23,900 nucleotides of DNA from positions 1 through 23,900 of the forward strand of contig CANHKJ010000013.1 in the NCBI GenBank assembly GCA_947460915.1, given 5' to 3'. This DNA is from Verrucomicrobiia bacterium. GTDB lineage: Bacteria; Verrucomicrobiota; Verrucomicrobiia; Verrucomicrobiales; Akkermansiaceae. The notes under the pieces are model-generated. The model was given only the letters and a program-made list of their open reading frames with translations. It ran no database searches and was not told where the DNA came from. A program made the position numbers and the translations under genes. Position 1 is the first letter of the stretch; the number at the start of each line of letters is the position of its first letter. Positions 1 through 7,962 of the stretch are shown in pieces.

Positions 1-2708
1 ATCCATGCTTCGTAACCGCTCGACTGCACGGATTGAATATCGCTCTCCGTGGCGCCAAAAGTCGATTGTGTAAGAAAACGCACAGCCGCGCTGCGATTGC
101 TGTGATCGCTAGTAAAAGAGGGCGGCGCCAGCGGCGGAGTGAAATTTTGAGAGCCTGTTTGCTGACGGAACATTCCCGAAATTTCGCCCGCTGGATAGGT
201 CGCACTGTGTACGTTGATATACGCTTGGGCATTTTTGACGACGTTTCGTATATCTGCAACTGATACAGCACCAGCAGGAACAAGGTTCCAGACATAGGAC
301 CCATCGCTTTCTTGCTCTGCGGTATCGATGTCAAAAATGATCGCACCGCCATGAGCTGATGAGTGAATGTGCGCCCCTGTTTTCGGCGCGGTAAGATTGG
401 CATACGAAAAGCGCAGTATCGCTTGTGTCTCGGCCTCGTTCATCTGCAAGGTTGCATTTCCGTAAGCGCCAGTGACGTTGCCATTTTGACCAGCCATTTG
501 GGCCGTGTAAAGTGTCCCCGAGAGATCAGCCTGACTGGTGCCGAGCCATGGCGACAGTGCATAGGAAGGAATCACCCCATTCGGCGCTGTGGCAGCCATG
601 GGATCAAGCCCACCACTCGATGGCAATAACCAGCCTACGGATAGATGTGTGTCCGCAGTTGCATTGATACAGCGAGCCTCGAAGTAATATCGTTTGCCTG
701 CTTCTAACCACAGGATCGGGCTCTGAGCAGCATTCTGCCAATCTTGCCAATTGTTTGGCTGTGAATTGTTGGCACGAGAGTGCAAATTGATCGGCTCGCT
801 ATCGTTCGAGATCCACAGCGAGGACGCATCATTTCCACTGATCCAAAAACGATACATGCCTGTCTCGGGAGCTGTGATATAGCCGCGCAGTCGCTGTGCA
901 ATTCCCTGAGTATTCGACGACGCGATTTCAGCGGTGGAAAGTGTCGAAGAACTGTTGGGAGTTGCCCCCCACGCAAATGACGAAAGCGAAGCTTCTGCAC
1001 TGATACCCGTCCATGTCTCATGCGTGAGCAACCCAGAGGTGGCTACGATCGAGAGTTCTAAAATGGTACTTCCCGATCCATATTCGTTTGATGCTGTGAT
1101 GGGAATGGACCAATTGCCGGCAGTGGTGGTTGGCCCGCTGATGACTCCTGTCGTTGCATTGATCGTCCAGCCCTCTGGCAAGCCCGCAGCGGCATAGGAG
1201 CTGGGATTTCCACTTGCGGTTACTTGAAAATTTTTCGTGCCACTATTTTGCAAGTAAAGTTGCGATGAATTGATCAAAAGCTGTGGAGCGGTTTGCGGAA
1301 AGAGTCGATTGGTGGGAATCAATTGCCTTGCTAAACTAGCTGATTGCCAGAGTAATTGGCATTCAGCTGTTCCTGTTGTTTCATAATGTTCTACTACGAT
1401 CGGCACTCGTTTGCCTGCAACAAGATCGATAACTGCTGTATATGTATTGCTATTTACAGCGACTGGACCGCCAGGCCAGTTGTTAATCAGAAGTTGGCCA
1501 TTGACCCACAATCTGCCGCCACGGTTTACTTTTAACTCAAAAGTATAGGGCTGTGAAAACTCGGGAAGAACTTCGCCTGACCAACGGCTGGAGAAATTAT
1601 TTGTAGTAACACCTACGGCAGGTGAGCTAACTCCTTGCGTATTACTATCAGTCCAAGAGTAATTAATTACAGGGTCAAGCCGTGAAACAATCCGGTTTGT
1701 GAAAAGGGGAGGAAGAGTCGTATCGTTAATGTTCAACTCATTGAAAAATTCAGCCCACAAGCCTGTGCCATTCGCGCTAATGGCGTCCGCGATCAATACG
1801 GCTGACTGAGGTGATGCTCCGATTATGTAATCGCTGCTTGGTGCAACAGCCAAGACCACTGCCTCATCAGATTCAGTTAGAGCGTCGGCTACAGGTGTTA
1901 CCGAAATAGCTCGCGATAAGTCTGCGAATCCTAATGTGATGGAGGAGGGGATTGCTTGGTGATCGGCGTTTTGTGCCGCGCCGGATTTCTGCAGTGATAC
2001 CTTCACTGCACGAAGTCCACCCGAACGTTTTAGTAAAAAGCTGCCGGCTTTCAATCCTCCTTGGGTGCTTGGTTCCGCAGCGTTCACTTCGACGGCGATG
2101 ATACTAACGTAGGGAGGAGCTTCTAGCAAATAGGTTAAATGCTCCATGTCTGTATCAGTACAGTGACACTCGGGGTAACATTCGTGGTTAGGTCCGCAAT
2201 TGCAGCTTCCTGCTCCCGCATGATGCGCATCCAGACCTGCTTGAATTTCTTCCCAATCAGTAACACCGTCATTATCAGTATCAACATCGCTGACACGTAC
2301 GCGAAAAAACTGATGCCTGTTGGTAACTGTCAGGGTAGATGAATGCTCAGTATCGTTGCCCATTTGCTCATTTCCTACGAGTGACCAAGATGCTTCATCG
2401 AGCGAAGAGGAGCACTCTACTTGGTACTTTTTTCCAGCGATCGAGGGCCATCGTAAAGTGATTTGATTGCCAATTCGAGACATTGAGCTAACACGGATAA
2501 TATCGTTAGCTACTAACGGATTGGTGCCAGCGGCAGCCTCGGCAGCATTGCTTTGACCATCTCCATCGGAGTCAGCAGTAGCGCTGAGTTCATCAGCTTG
2601 ATACTTCATTTGCCAAAGATCGCTAAGGCCATCACTGTCAAGATCTAAGGCTGCATGACCATGGAAACAGAATCCTAGCCAAGCAAATAAAAAAACGATG
2701 GTTTTCAT
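1..2708 (-). CDS. Secreted multidomain DUF1800 protein (Calx-beta/PA14/Ig/PA14/CHRD), C-terminus beyond left edge
   Basis: Translating the minus strand from the ATG at 2706-2708 gives about 902 residues without a stop up to base 1, so the 3' end lies outside the window. Order of parts: Sec signal peptide (residues 1-20); calcium-binding-type Asp/Asn/Gly repeats (about 21-45 and 135-160); a Cys-rich patch (169-183); a Calx-beta-like segment (about 225-310); a PA14-like domain (about 315-455); a putative Ig fold (about 480-555); a second PA14-like domain (about 560-690); a CHRD domain (about 729-850); and from residue 874 the opening motif of DUF1800 (AVRFLTQSTFG). In Verrucomicrobia and Planctomycetes, DUF1800 proteins are exported and usually lie next to a DUF1501 gene; such a gene would be expected just left of base 1. 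The enzymatic role of DUF1800 is not established. It lies 86 bases after the membrane-protein gene on the same strand. No Shine-Dalgarno is visible at this start. Confidence 0.9.
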   Translation of the reverse strand, partial: MKTIVFLFAWLGFCFHGHAALDLDSDGLSDLWQMKYQADELSATADSDGDGQSNAAEAAAGTNPLVANDIIRVSSMSRIGNQITLRWPSIAGKKYQVECSSSLDEASWSLVGNEQMGNDTEHSSTLTVTNRHQFFRVRVSDVDTDNDGVTDWEEIQAGLDAHHAGAGSCNCGPNHECYPECHCTDTDMEHLTYLLEAPPYVSIIAVEVNAAEPSTQGGLKAGSFLLKRSGGLRAVKVSLQKSGAAQNADHQAIPSSITLGFADLSRAISVTPVADALTESDEAVVLAVAPSSDYIIGASPQSAVLIADAISANGTGLWAEFFNELNINDTTLPPLFTNRIVSRLDPVINYSWTDSNTQGVSSPAVGVTTNNFSSRWSGEVLPEFSQPYTFELKVNRGGRLWVNGQLLINNWPGGPVAVNSNTYTAVIDLVAGKRVPIVVEHYETTGTAECQLLWQSASLARQLIPTNRLFPQTAPQLLINSSQLYLQNSGTKNFQVTASGNPSSYAAAGLPEGWTINATTGVISGPTTTAGNWSIPITASNEYGSGSTILELSIVATSGLLTHETWTGISAEASLSSFAWGATPNSSSTLSTAEIASSNTQGIAQRLRGYITAPETGMYRFWISGNDASSLWISNDSEPINLHSRANNSQPNNWQDWQNAAQSPILWLEAGKRYYFEARCINATADTHLSVGWLLPSSGGLDPMAATAPNGVIPSYALSPWLGTSQADLSGTLYTAQMAGQNGNVTGAYGNATLQMNEAETQAILRFSYANLTAPKTGAHIHSSAHGGAIIFDIDTAEQESDGSYVWNLVPAGAVSVADIRNVVKNAQAYINVHSATYPAGEISGMFRQQTGSQNFTPPLAPPSFTSDHSNRSAAVRFLTQSTFGATESDIQSVQSSGYEAW

Positions 2709-2794
2709 GGTATGCAATCGGTAGAAAGCTTAATACCAGATTTGCGACAAGATGGCGAGGAGAAAGGCGCATCAATTATCAGAAATCACTCATG

Positions 2795-3565
2795 CTACTG
2801 TTCTGTTATCGAATTGGGAAATAAGGGCAATCTACCAGCCAGATTGATTTTTTTCGGTGCGGCAAGGTCGACTTGTCGACTTTCGCCAATAACTACATCG
2901 TTGTAGGTGAGCGAAACTACAGTGAGATTGATAATTGGTTCGTCGCTAGTGCCCAGCAGAGAAACATTCAAGATGCTTGCACAGTGTGGGATTTTTTGCA
3001 CTCGCAAGGAATTTCCCGGTTTTGCCCATGTGAAAGAAGCCATGTTTTCACAAGGGCATATGTATTCGATAATGACGGGGTAGGGGCCGGCATTTCCGAG
3101 ATTATCAGATTGAATGAAGGCCTGCGCCCGAATTGCAAAACCTGGATACATGAGATCTGTCTTTTGCAGCGGCTTGACTTGAAGGACTCGATAATCGCCC
3201 TCGATGTAAACTGGTTTCAGTTCCTCGGTGTAGTTTTGCAAGTAGGCGCGCAGCAGGCGAACATTGAGCTTAGTTAGTTTTTTGGCATTTTCTGGAGCGG
3301 CATAAGCTGCGTAATTTTTGTAAATGGCATTTGGCAGCAAGGAATCTCCTGCTGGCGCCTCTAGTGCGCCAAATTCGATTGGCTCAGGCGCACGGCCCAG
3401 CTTTTTCAGGATCGTATAATTTTGCGGACGCTCGGGGTGATTGAAGATTTGTAGTGATAAAATCCATGAAAGTGCGCACAAGCAGACGGCGAGTGCATGG
3501 GCGAGAATCCACCAAAAATAAGGTGGTCGCTTACTCGCAAAGGTGGCAATTTTTGATTTAGCCAT
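2795..3565 (-). CDS. Single-pass membrane protein, conserved in Verrucomicrobia, unknown function
   Basis: 256 residues from the ATG at 3563-3565. The frame is open further upstream, but that part overlaps the Fe-S carrier gene in another frame, and the hydrophilic MAKSK start directly before the membrane segment is the natural N-terminus. One transmembrane helix lies at about residues 16-40, preceded by a basic stretch, so the remaining roughly 215 residues should be outside the cytoplasm. The body is mixed alpha/beta with a CPC motif and a third Cys about 25 residues later. Its start is 7 bases after the stop of the Fe-S carrier gene, suggesting co-transcription. I recall similar proteins from verrucomicrobial genomes but know no function, and nothing in the sequence suggests an enzyme. 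The gene could contribute to cell-envelope redox or assembly, but that is a guess from the Cys residues alone. Confidence 0.8.
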   Translation of the reverse strand: MAKSKIATFASKRPPYFWWILAHALAVCLCALSWILSLQIFNHPERPQNYTILKKLGRAPEPIEFGALEAPAGDSLLPNAIYKNYAAYAAPENAKKLTKLNVRLLRAYLQNYTEELKPVYIEGDYRVLQVKPLQKTDLMYPGFAIRAQAFIQSDNLGNAGPYPVIIEYICPCENMASFTWAKPGNSLRVQKIPHCASILNVSLLGTSDEPIINLTVVSLTYNDVVIGESRQVDLAAPKKINLAGRLPLFPNSITEQ

Positions 3566-3572
3566 AAAAAAA

Positions 3573-3956
3573 TCAGACGCAAGGTTGCCCCTCTGGTAAG
3601 GATTGTTGCGGAGCCTCAGCGGGCTCAAAAGATGTACCACAGCCGCAGGAGCGCACGGCATTAGGATTGGTGATTTTGAATCCTGCATCACTCAGTGAAT
3701 CCGAGTAGTCTACATGACTACCACGCAAGAAATTCACACTATCAGCAGAAACGAAAAATTGCACTCCACTGGGATGGATACATATTTCATCATCGCTAGC
3801 AGCTTCTGAGATTCGCATCGCATATTGTAGGCCAGCACAACCGCCGCGCTCGATGGACAGCCGCAGACCTTTCACCGAAGTAGCTCCAGGAACTTGATCA
3901 GTCTTGAGCAGCATTTGGCGCAAGGCCTCGGCAGCGGAATCGGAAATGGTAATCAT
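3573..3956 (-). CDS. A-type iron-sulfur carrier protein (HesB/IscA/ErpA family)
   Basis: 127 residues from the ATG at 3954-3956; a TTG at 3963-3965 is an alternative start adding three residues but is less likely. The protein belongs to the family of small cytoplasmic scaffolds that deliver Fe-S clusters to apoproteins. The three invariant cysteines are present: C40 in a GGCAG context and C104/C106 in the C-terminal SCGCG motif, with the usual spacing of just over 60 residues. A tail of about 18 residues follows the last motif. No suf or isc genes are adjacent, so whether it acts as IscA, SufA or ErpA cannot be read from context. It is divergent from the amidase gene at 4064, leaving 107 bases for two promoters, and it is followed after 7 bases by a membrane-protein gene on the same strand. 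Confidence 0.92.
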   Translation of the reverse strand: MITISDSAAEALRQMLLKTDQVPGATSVKGLRLSIERGGCAGLQYAMRISEAASDDEICIHPSGVQFFVSADSVNFLRGSHVDYSDSLSDAGFKITNPNAVRSCGCGTSFEPAEAPQQSLPEGQPCV

Positions 3957-4029
3957 GGTGTGCAAAGAAACTATAATGCATTACGCGGCGGATGCGAAAC
4001 ATTTTGCGGGAATTTTTTTTGATTCTGTA

Positions 4030-4057
4030 TTGCACTGATTCTGTCAATTGCTAGGAT
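4030..4057 (+). promoter_or_regulatory. Possible sigma70-type promoter of the amidase gene
   Basis: TTGCAC (4030-4035), a 16-base spacer and TAGGAT (4052-4057) resemble -35 and -10 boxes. The predicted transcription start would fall at or within a base or two of the ATG at 4064, which would make the mRNA leaderless. The AGGA inside the -10 box could instead serve as a ribosome binding site, so the two readings compete. Confidence 0.25.
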
Positions 4058-4063
4058 TTTGGC

Positions 4064-4921
4064 ATGCCACACATTGCCCTTCTTCAGTCTGGGACATTTC
4101 CGAGTAAGGAGTCCTCGCTAGAACACCACATCTTGCTCATTCGCCAAGCCGCAGAGAAGGGTGCGCAGATTGTAGTCACTCAGGAATTGTTTCTGACACC
4201 TTATTTTTGCACCGTGGAAGATACTCAGCTTTTCGATCTAGCAGATGAGCTTCCGGGACAGATCACGAAAGTGCTTGGACAGCTTGCGGGGGAGTTAGGC
4301 ATTGTCTTGGTCGCTTCGCTTTTTGAGCATCGCGGACCAGGACTTTATCACAATACGGCTGTCATTTTTGACGCTGATGGATCATTGATGGGCTTTTACC
4401 GCAAAAACCATATTCCACAGGACCCGGGTTTTGAAGAGAAATTCTATTTCACACCCGGCGATAGTGGCTATCCTGTATGGGATACGCGCTTCGGTAAGCT
4501 CGGGGTGTTGATTTGCTGGGATCAGTGGTATCCCGAAGCTGCGCGCTTGATGGCGTTGGGAGGAGCTCAGATACTTATTTATCCGACAGCCATTGGCTGG
4601 CTACCTTCCGAAAAAGCGGAGCTTGGAGCAGCACAGCATTGCGGCTGGGAAACCGTCCAGCGTGGTCACGCCGTAGCGAATGGATGTTTTGTCGCAGCCG
4701 TGAATCGCTGTGGCAGCTACGATGGTACGGAGTTTTGGGGGCAATCATTTGTGGCCAATCCCTACGGCGAAATTGTCGCGAAGGCATCTGTCGAAAACGA
4801 AGAGATCTTGCTACACGATGTCGACTACCAAGCCGTGGAGAATTTCCGACGCATCTGGCCATTTTTCCGAGATCGGCGGATTGATACCTACCAGGATATC
4901 CTCCAGCGCTGGAGAAAATGA
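4064..4921 (+). CDS. aguB: N-carbamoylputrescine amidase (nitrilase superfamily)
   Basis: 285 residues, the usual size of AguB. The enzyme hydrolyses N-carbamoylputrescine to putrescine, CO2 and ammonia, the last step of the agmatine deiminase route of polyamine synthesis. The nitrilase-fold catalytic triad is visible: E41 (QELF), K114 (YRKNHIP) and C151 (ICWDQWYPE). The CWDQWYPE motif, the IGWLPSEKAE segment and the C-terminal RRIWPFFRDRRIDTY stretch are characteristic of this subfamily rather than of other carbon-nitrogen hydrolases. The partner agmatine deiminase (aguA), often adjacent in other bacteria, is not in this window. The gene faces the next one tail to tail with only three bases between the stop codons. 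Confidence 0.93.
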   Translation: MPHIALLQSGTFPSKESSLEHHILLIRQAAEKGAQIVVTQELFLTPYFCTVEDTQLFDLADELPGQITKVLGQLAGELGIVLVASLFEHRGPGLYHNTAVIFDADGSLMGFYRKNHIPQDPGFEEKFYFTPGDSGYPVWDTRFGKLGVLICWDQWYPEAARLMALGGAQILIYPTAIGWLPSEKAELGAAQHCGWETVQRGHAVANGCFVAAVNRCGSYDGTEFWGQSFVANPYGEIVAKASVENEEILLHDVDYQAVENFRRIWPFFRDRRIDTYQDILQRWRK

Positions 4922-4923
4922 AC

Positions 4924-4957
4924 ATCAAGGAGCATTCTTGATCTCATCATTTTTTTT
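4924..4957 (+). terminator. Weak terminator-like hairpin after aguB
   Basis: ATCAAG (4924-4929) pairs with CTTGAT (4937-4942) around a 7-base loop, and a run of eight T follows at 4950-4957, seven bases beyond the stem. The stem is short and the T-run is offset. It lies inside the last codons of the convergent gene, which is the only place available because the two stops are three bases apart. Confidence 0.35.
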
Positions 4958-5953
4958 GTTCGACTCTTGTTTGTCGGCATCCGCGAACAGAGAGGTGAAC
5001 TCAATATCGGTCTCTACCCATCCGTGGGCGATGATTTTTTTGATTTCAAACTGTCTGGGCTCCATCCCTGCGTCGCGGGACAGATCTGCAACAATGGAAT
5101 ACGAGGACCCAGATCGATAAATTTGTGCCATCGCATAGTAGCAATCGCTATTGAGACGTAAGTATCCATAAATATTATCCTCTTGCCCAGGGATCTGTAA
5201 ACCCAAGCATAGCCACTCTTTCTCATCGCTAAAAACCCCGTTGTAATAACCATCAGGCTTAGCGGTAGCTCTGAGCTTGACGCGACACTTGCCTTGCCCG
5301 ATGATTTCACTCCATGGTTTACTCAAGTAATAGGTAAAGGATTCAGCATCAATAAGCCACTTCCCAGCGCTGTCATCATATGTTATGTAACCCATGCGCG
5401 TGGCACCCGATCGAAAAATCACCTGTATCAATTCGAGAGAAAGATCGTTCAATTGCTCTGAGCCTGCCCACTCGATGGACTCCACTCCATTCTCGCTGGA
5501 TTTAAGGTCTTGCACCAACTGAAAAATATCATCGAGTTTCGCATCGCGTAATCGAACCATGCCCTTCATCGCTGCTGATGATTCGGCATCGAGAAACATC
5601 TTCATCATTTCCGCGCTCGCTTGGGTCGTAGGAGGAGATACGCGAAAAACTTCGGCACGAGCAGCATCAGCATTGGAGATCAATTGGCCGTTGCGATTTT
5701 GTCCATGCCAGACCCAAATGATGCCAATGAGAAACAACGCGCCAACTGCAACCAAAGAATAGAGTATATATTGACGAAAATCCACATTCCGATCTTTCTG
5801 GTTGCGTGATGAACGGGGACGCTGACGCCTCACACCAGTGCGATAATTTCGATGAATGCGAGCCACCTTACCCACACGGGCTGATGAAGAGCGAGCAGCA
5901 CTGTCGATCTCGGAAGACTTCGACACGCCGCGTTGAACATGTTTGGGTTTCAT
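4925..5953 (-). CDS. Bitopic membrane protein with long basic cytoplasmic tail, unknown function
   Basis: 342 residues from the ATG at 5951-5953. The first roughly 58 residues are strongly basic (many Arg, Lys) and Ser-rich, then one transmembrane helix at about 63-83, then a soluble domain of about 255 residues that should lie in the periplasm. The soluble part is mixed alpha/beta with Cys at three positions and no motif that I recognise. By the positive-inside rule the basic tail is cytoplasmic and could touch nucleic acid or acidic lipid, but this is inference. It starts 15 bases after the stop of the 164-residue exported protein on the same strand, so the two probably form an operon. No Shine-Dalgarno is visible. 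Family not recognised beyond a general resemblance to phylum-restricted verrucomicrobial proteins. Confidence 0.75.
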   Translation of the reverse strand: MKPKHVQRGVSKSSEIDSAARSSSARVGKVARIHRNYRTGVRRQRPRSSRNQKDRNVDFRQYILYSLVAVGALFLIGIIWVWHGQNRNGQLISNADAARAEVFRVSPPTTQASAEMMKMFLDAESSAAMKGMVRLRDAKLDDIFQLVQDLKSSENGVESIEWAGSEQLNDLSLELIQVIFRSGATRMGYITYDDSAGKWLIDAESFTYYLSKPWSEIIGQGKCRVKLRATAKPDGYYNGVFSDEKEWLCLGLQIPGQEDNIYGYLRLNSDCYYAMAQIYRSGSSYSIVADLSRDAGMEPRQFEIKKIIAHGWVETDIEFTSLFADADKQESNKKNDEIKNAP

Positions 5954-5968
5954 GAAGCGGAAAGGGGA

Positions 5969-6463
5969 TCAACGTGGCACCAAGGTGATCCGCGTCGGAT
6001 CATAGGAGTCATTAGGGCGGAACAACCAACCGGGATTTCGATTTACGAGATCGTAGTTGACCAACAAAAATTCAGGAAGAAACTGGTTACTATTCACATC
6101 ATAGACGTTACGCCCCGTATAGCGCCCCCATATGCGATATTCGTAGTTATGATCAAATCCATAGCGTTGCCCCTCGGGACCATCTTCGGGCAATCGGTCA
6201 GGATTCAGCTTGCTGCTTTCGCGAAAAACGACCAATTTCGCGTGACGGGATGATTGTCTTGGCTTTCGTAAGTATCCCCAGAACCGCGTTTTCTCTACGA
6301 AATATCGGCGACCATAATAGAAGTCGCCCTTAGGCTCGCGATCAATTTCCGCAGCCCGCTCATCCATCGTAGGTCCGCCCATCGAACCGGTGCTGATAGT
6401 GCCAGCGCATTGGCAAAGCATAAATGACAGCATTAAGAGGAAAAAAAATTTAAAGTATCGCAT
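5969..6463 (-). CDS. Exported protein, putative lipoprotein, unknown function
   Basis: 164 residues from the ATG at 6461-6463. The reading frame is open upstream to 6550, but the added residues carry no typical start, while the internal Met is followed by a classic export signal: one Arg, then a hydrophobic core (FFFLLMLSFMLCQC). The Cys of LCQC followed by AG resembles a lipobox, but Gln at -1 is not the usual Gly, Ala or Ser, so lipidation is uncertain and ordinary signal peptidase cleavage is possible. The mature protein is rich in Tyr, Arg, Asp and Asn, has no Cys and matches no domain that I know. It is divergent from the exported protein at 6589, with 125 bases between the starts, and is followed after 15 bases by the membrane protein gene at 5953. 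Confidence 0.7.
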   Translation of the reverse strand: MRYFKFFFLLMLSFMLCQCAGTISTGSMGGPTMDERAAEIDREPKGDFYYGRRYFVEKTRFWGYLRKPRQSSRHAKLVVFRESSKLNPDRLPEDGPEGQRYGFDHNYEYRIWGRYTGRNVYDVNSNQFLPEFLLVNYDLVNRNPGWLFRPNDSYDPTRITLVPR

Positions 6464-6588
6464 AAAGTCGTTGGCGCTGAGCATGCTAGAAGCGATGATC
6501 GACAATGGCAAGTGGTAAAAAAGAAGATATTTAAAAAATTTCGAATCCATTTGAATAAATCTCCACTCACTTGCATCATAACCTTGTT

Positions 6589-7167
6589 ATGAAATTCAAG
6601 GCTCTGCTCACACTATCCTTCGGCATGCTTGCTTCACAAGCATATGCAGAAGTACGCACTTTCCTAGGTTCCTCCCGCTGGGATACGACGATTTTTCGCA
6701 CGAACACCAATACATCAGTAGCCAAAACAAGCTACACGACATTTTATCTCATTGAATACGCGAATGGCGAAATTGTCGATCAAATGAAGATCGACGCATG
6801 GTCCTATAAAAACCCTGCAACAAGAGCTACGGAACGCGCGTTTCTTGTAGATAATGATTTCGGTATCGAATATGCCTATTTCGGCATCGGCAATACAACT
6901 GTAGCTGGAGGTATGAAATTCGGCGGAGTTGAGGTAACCAGTCCATTCAGAGGTACTCTTTCCTTCGGGGATCTTGGCGCATTCACTTTGATTCCAACCT
7001 CGGACTACTATCCATTCAGCTTTAATAGCAATCCAGCTCTCGATGTCATTGCCATCACGGGCTCAGCTCGATTGAATACCTCCTTTAGCGGTGCTCAATC
7101 ACTTGCCTTTTTCGAGCAACAGGTGAAGAGTTACCTGCGTTCACGCGGTTATTTCGAACTACAATAA
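6589..7167 (+). CDS. Secreted beta-rich protein of unknown function
   Basis: 192 residues from the ATG at 6589; a TTG at 6571 would add six residues in front of the signal peptide and is less likely. A clear Sec signal peptide spans about residues 1-21 (basic KFK, hydrophobic core, AYA before the cleavage point). The mature part is rich in Thr, Ser, Phe, Tyr and Gly with alternating hydrophobic residues, suggesting beta strands, and has no Cys. No domain recognised. The next gene begins four bases after this stop, so the two are almost certainly co-transcribed. The pair diverges from two minus-strand genes that also encode envelope proteins. Confidence 0.75.
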   Translation: MKFKALLTLSFGMLASQAYAEVRTFLGSSRWDTTIFRTNTNTSVAKTSYTTFYLIEYANGEIVDQMKIDAWSYKNPATRATERAFLVDNDFGIEYAYFGIGNTTVAGGMKFGGVEVTSPFRGTLSFGDLGAFTLIPTSDYYPFSFNSNPALDVIAITGSARLNTSFSGAQSLAFFEQQVKSYLRSRGYFELQ

Positions 7168-7170
7168 TCC

Positions 7171-7884
7171 ATGAAGCAAAGATTCATACTAGTGGCAGGA
7201 ATGGTCGTCATTTTTGCTACCGGCTTGCATCTCGGAGAAATGCGCGCTAACAGAAATACCTCTGTGGCAAATGCAGAACCTAACTCCGCTAGTAAGTCTG
7301 AACTTCCACTGAGTTCAGGCCAACAACTCCATTCGATATCTATTTCAGACGAATCGCAGCCGGCAAGCTCATTCGAATCTCAGGCTAGCCGACGAGTGGC
7401 TATGGCTTTACTCCAAGCGTGGGGGAAACCTAAACCCGAGCGTTCAGCAGAGTTGCTATCAGCGCTGGAAGAAGTGACAACTCTGCCCCTTACCAAAGAG
7501 ATACTCTCGGTTCTAAATCAAATTCTCGACGGTGGAGAAATTGACGAGGTAGACTATCTGCTATCAGTCATAGAGCAACGTGAAGAAAAAGCGAGCGTAG
7601 CATTTCTCATTGATGCACTAGATCACCATCAACAAGACGTGCGTGATCGCGCCCTAATGGCTTGCGAGGCAGTGGCGGGGGAAATTTTTTCTGGTTCCGA
7701 TGAGGCGAAAAAGTGGGCACAGACATGGAAGCCAAATCCTGCCATCAGGGCGCTTTTTTCTGCGAAGCCATCGACTCAAGAAAGCAGCACAATTCTACCA
7801 TCTCAAGGAGGACCTGCAGGAGCTGCTTTGCGAATCCAAGGTGATTCAATTAAGCTCCCGCCAGCGCAAAAAGCATCCCAATAA
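7171..7884 (+). CDS. Membrane-anchored or secreted protein with HEAT-like helices
   Basis: 237 residues from the ATG at 7171, three bases after the stop of the preceding gene. A hydrophobic segment at about residues 5-20 is a signal anchor or signal peptide. Residues about 25-70 are Ser/Asn/Gln-rich linker. Residues about 75-185 are helical with the period and composition of HEAT-like repeats (for example around VAFLIDALDHHQQDVRDRAL). The last 40 residues are low in structure. HEAT-like arrays mediate protein contacts, so a scaffold or adaptor role outside the cytoplasm is possible, but the family is not recognised. It ends just before a strong hairpin at 7888-7914 that would stop transcription of this operon. 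Confidence 0.72.
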   Translation: MKQRFILVAGMVVIFATGLHLGEMRANRNTSVANAEPNSASKSELPLSSGQQLHSISISDESQPASSFESQASRRVAMALLQAWGKPKPERSAELLSALEEVTTLPLTKEILSVLNQILDGGEIDEVDYLLSVIEQREEKASVAFLIDALDHHQQDVRDRALMACEAVAGEIFSGSDEAKKWAQTWKPNPAIRALFSAKPSTQESSTILPSQGGPAGAALRIQGDSIKLPPAQKASQ

Positions 7885-7887
7885 GAA

Positions 7888-7914
7888 ACTCCAGAGAATT
7901 AAATTCTCTGGAGT
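7888..7914. terminator. Two-way transcription terminator hairpin
   Basis: ACTCCAGAGAATT (7888-7900) and its exact reverse complement (7902-7914) form a 13-base-pair stem with a one-base centre, so in practice a loop of three to five bases. It sits between two convergent genes, 4 bases after the stop of the HEAT-like gene and 48 bases beyond the end of the small lipoprotein gene. There is no long T-run on the plus strand; the minus-strand side is followed by GTTTCTTAT, which is moderately T-rich. Confidence 0.75.
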
Positions 7915-7962
7915 GAATCAAGATCGTAATTTACGAATTCAAGGAAGACGCTCTATTCGATC

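Noticed and set aside
33..1197. Several plus-strand open frames of 66-88 codons
   Set aside because: They lie antisense to the long DUF1800 gene, which has clear domains; their proteins look random.
2873..3277. 134-codon plus-strand frame
   Set aside because: Antisense to the membrane protein gene; composition and lack of motifs mark it as a shadow.
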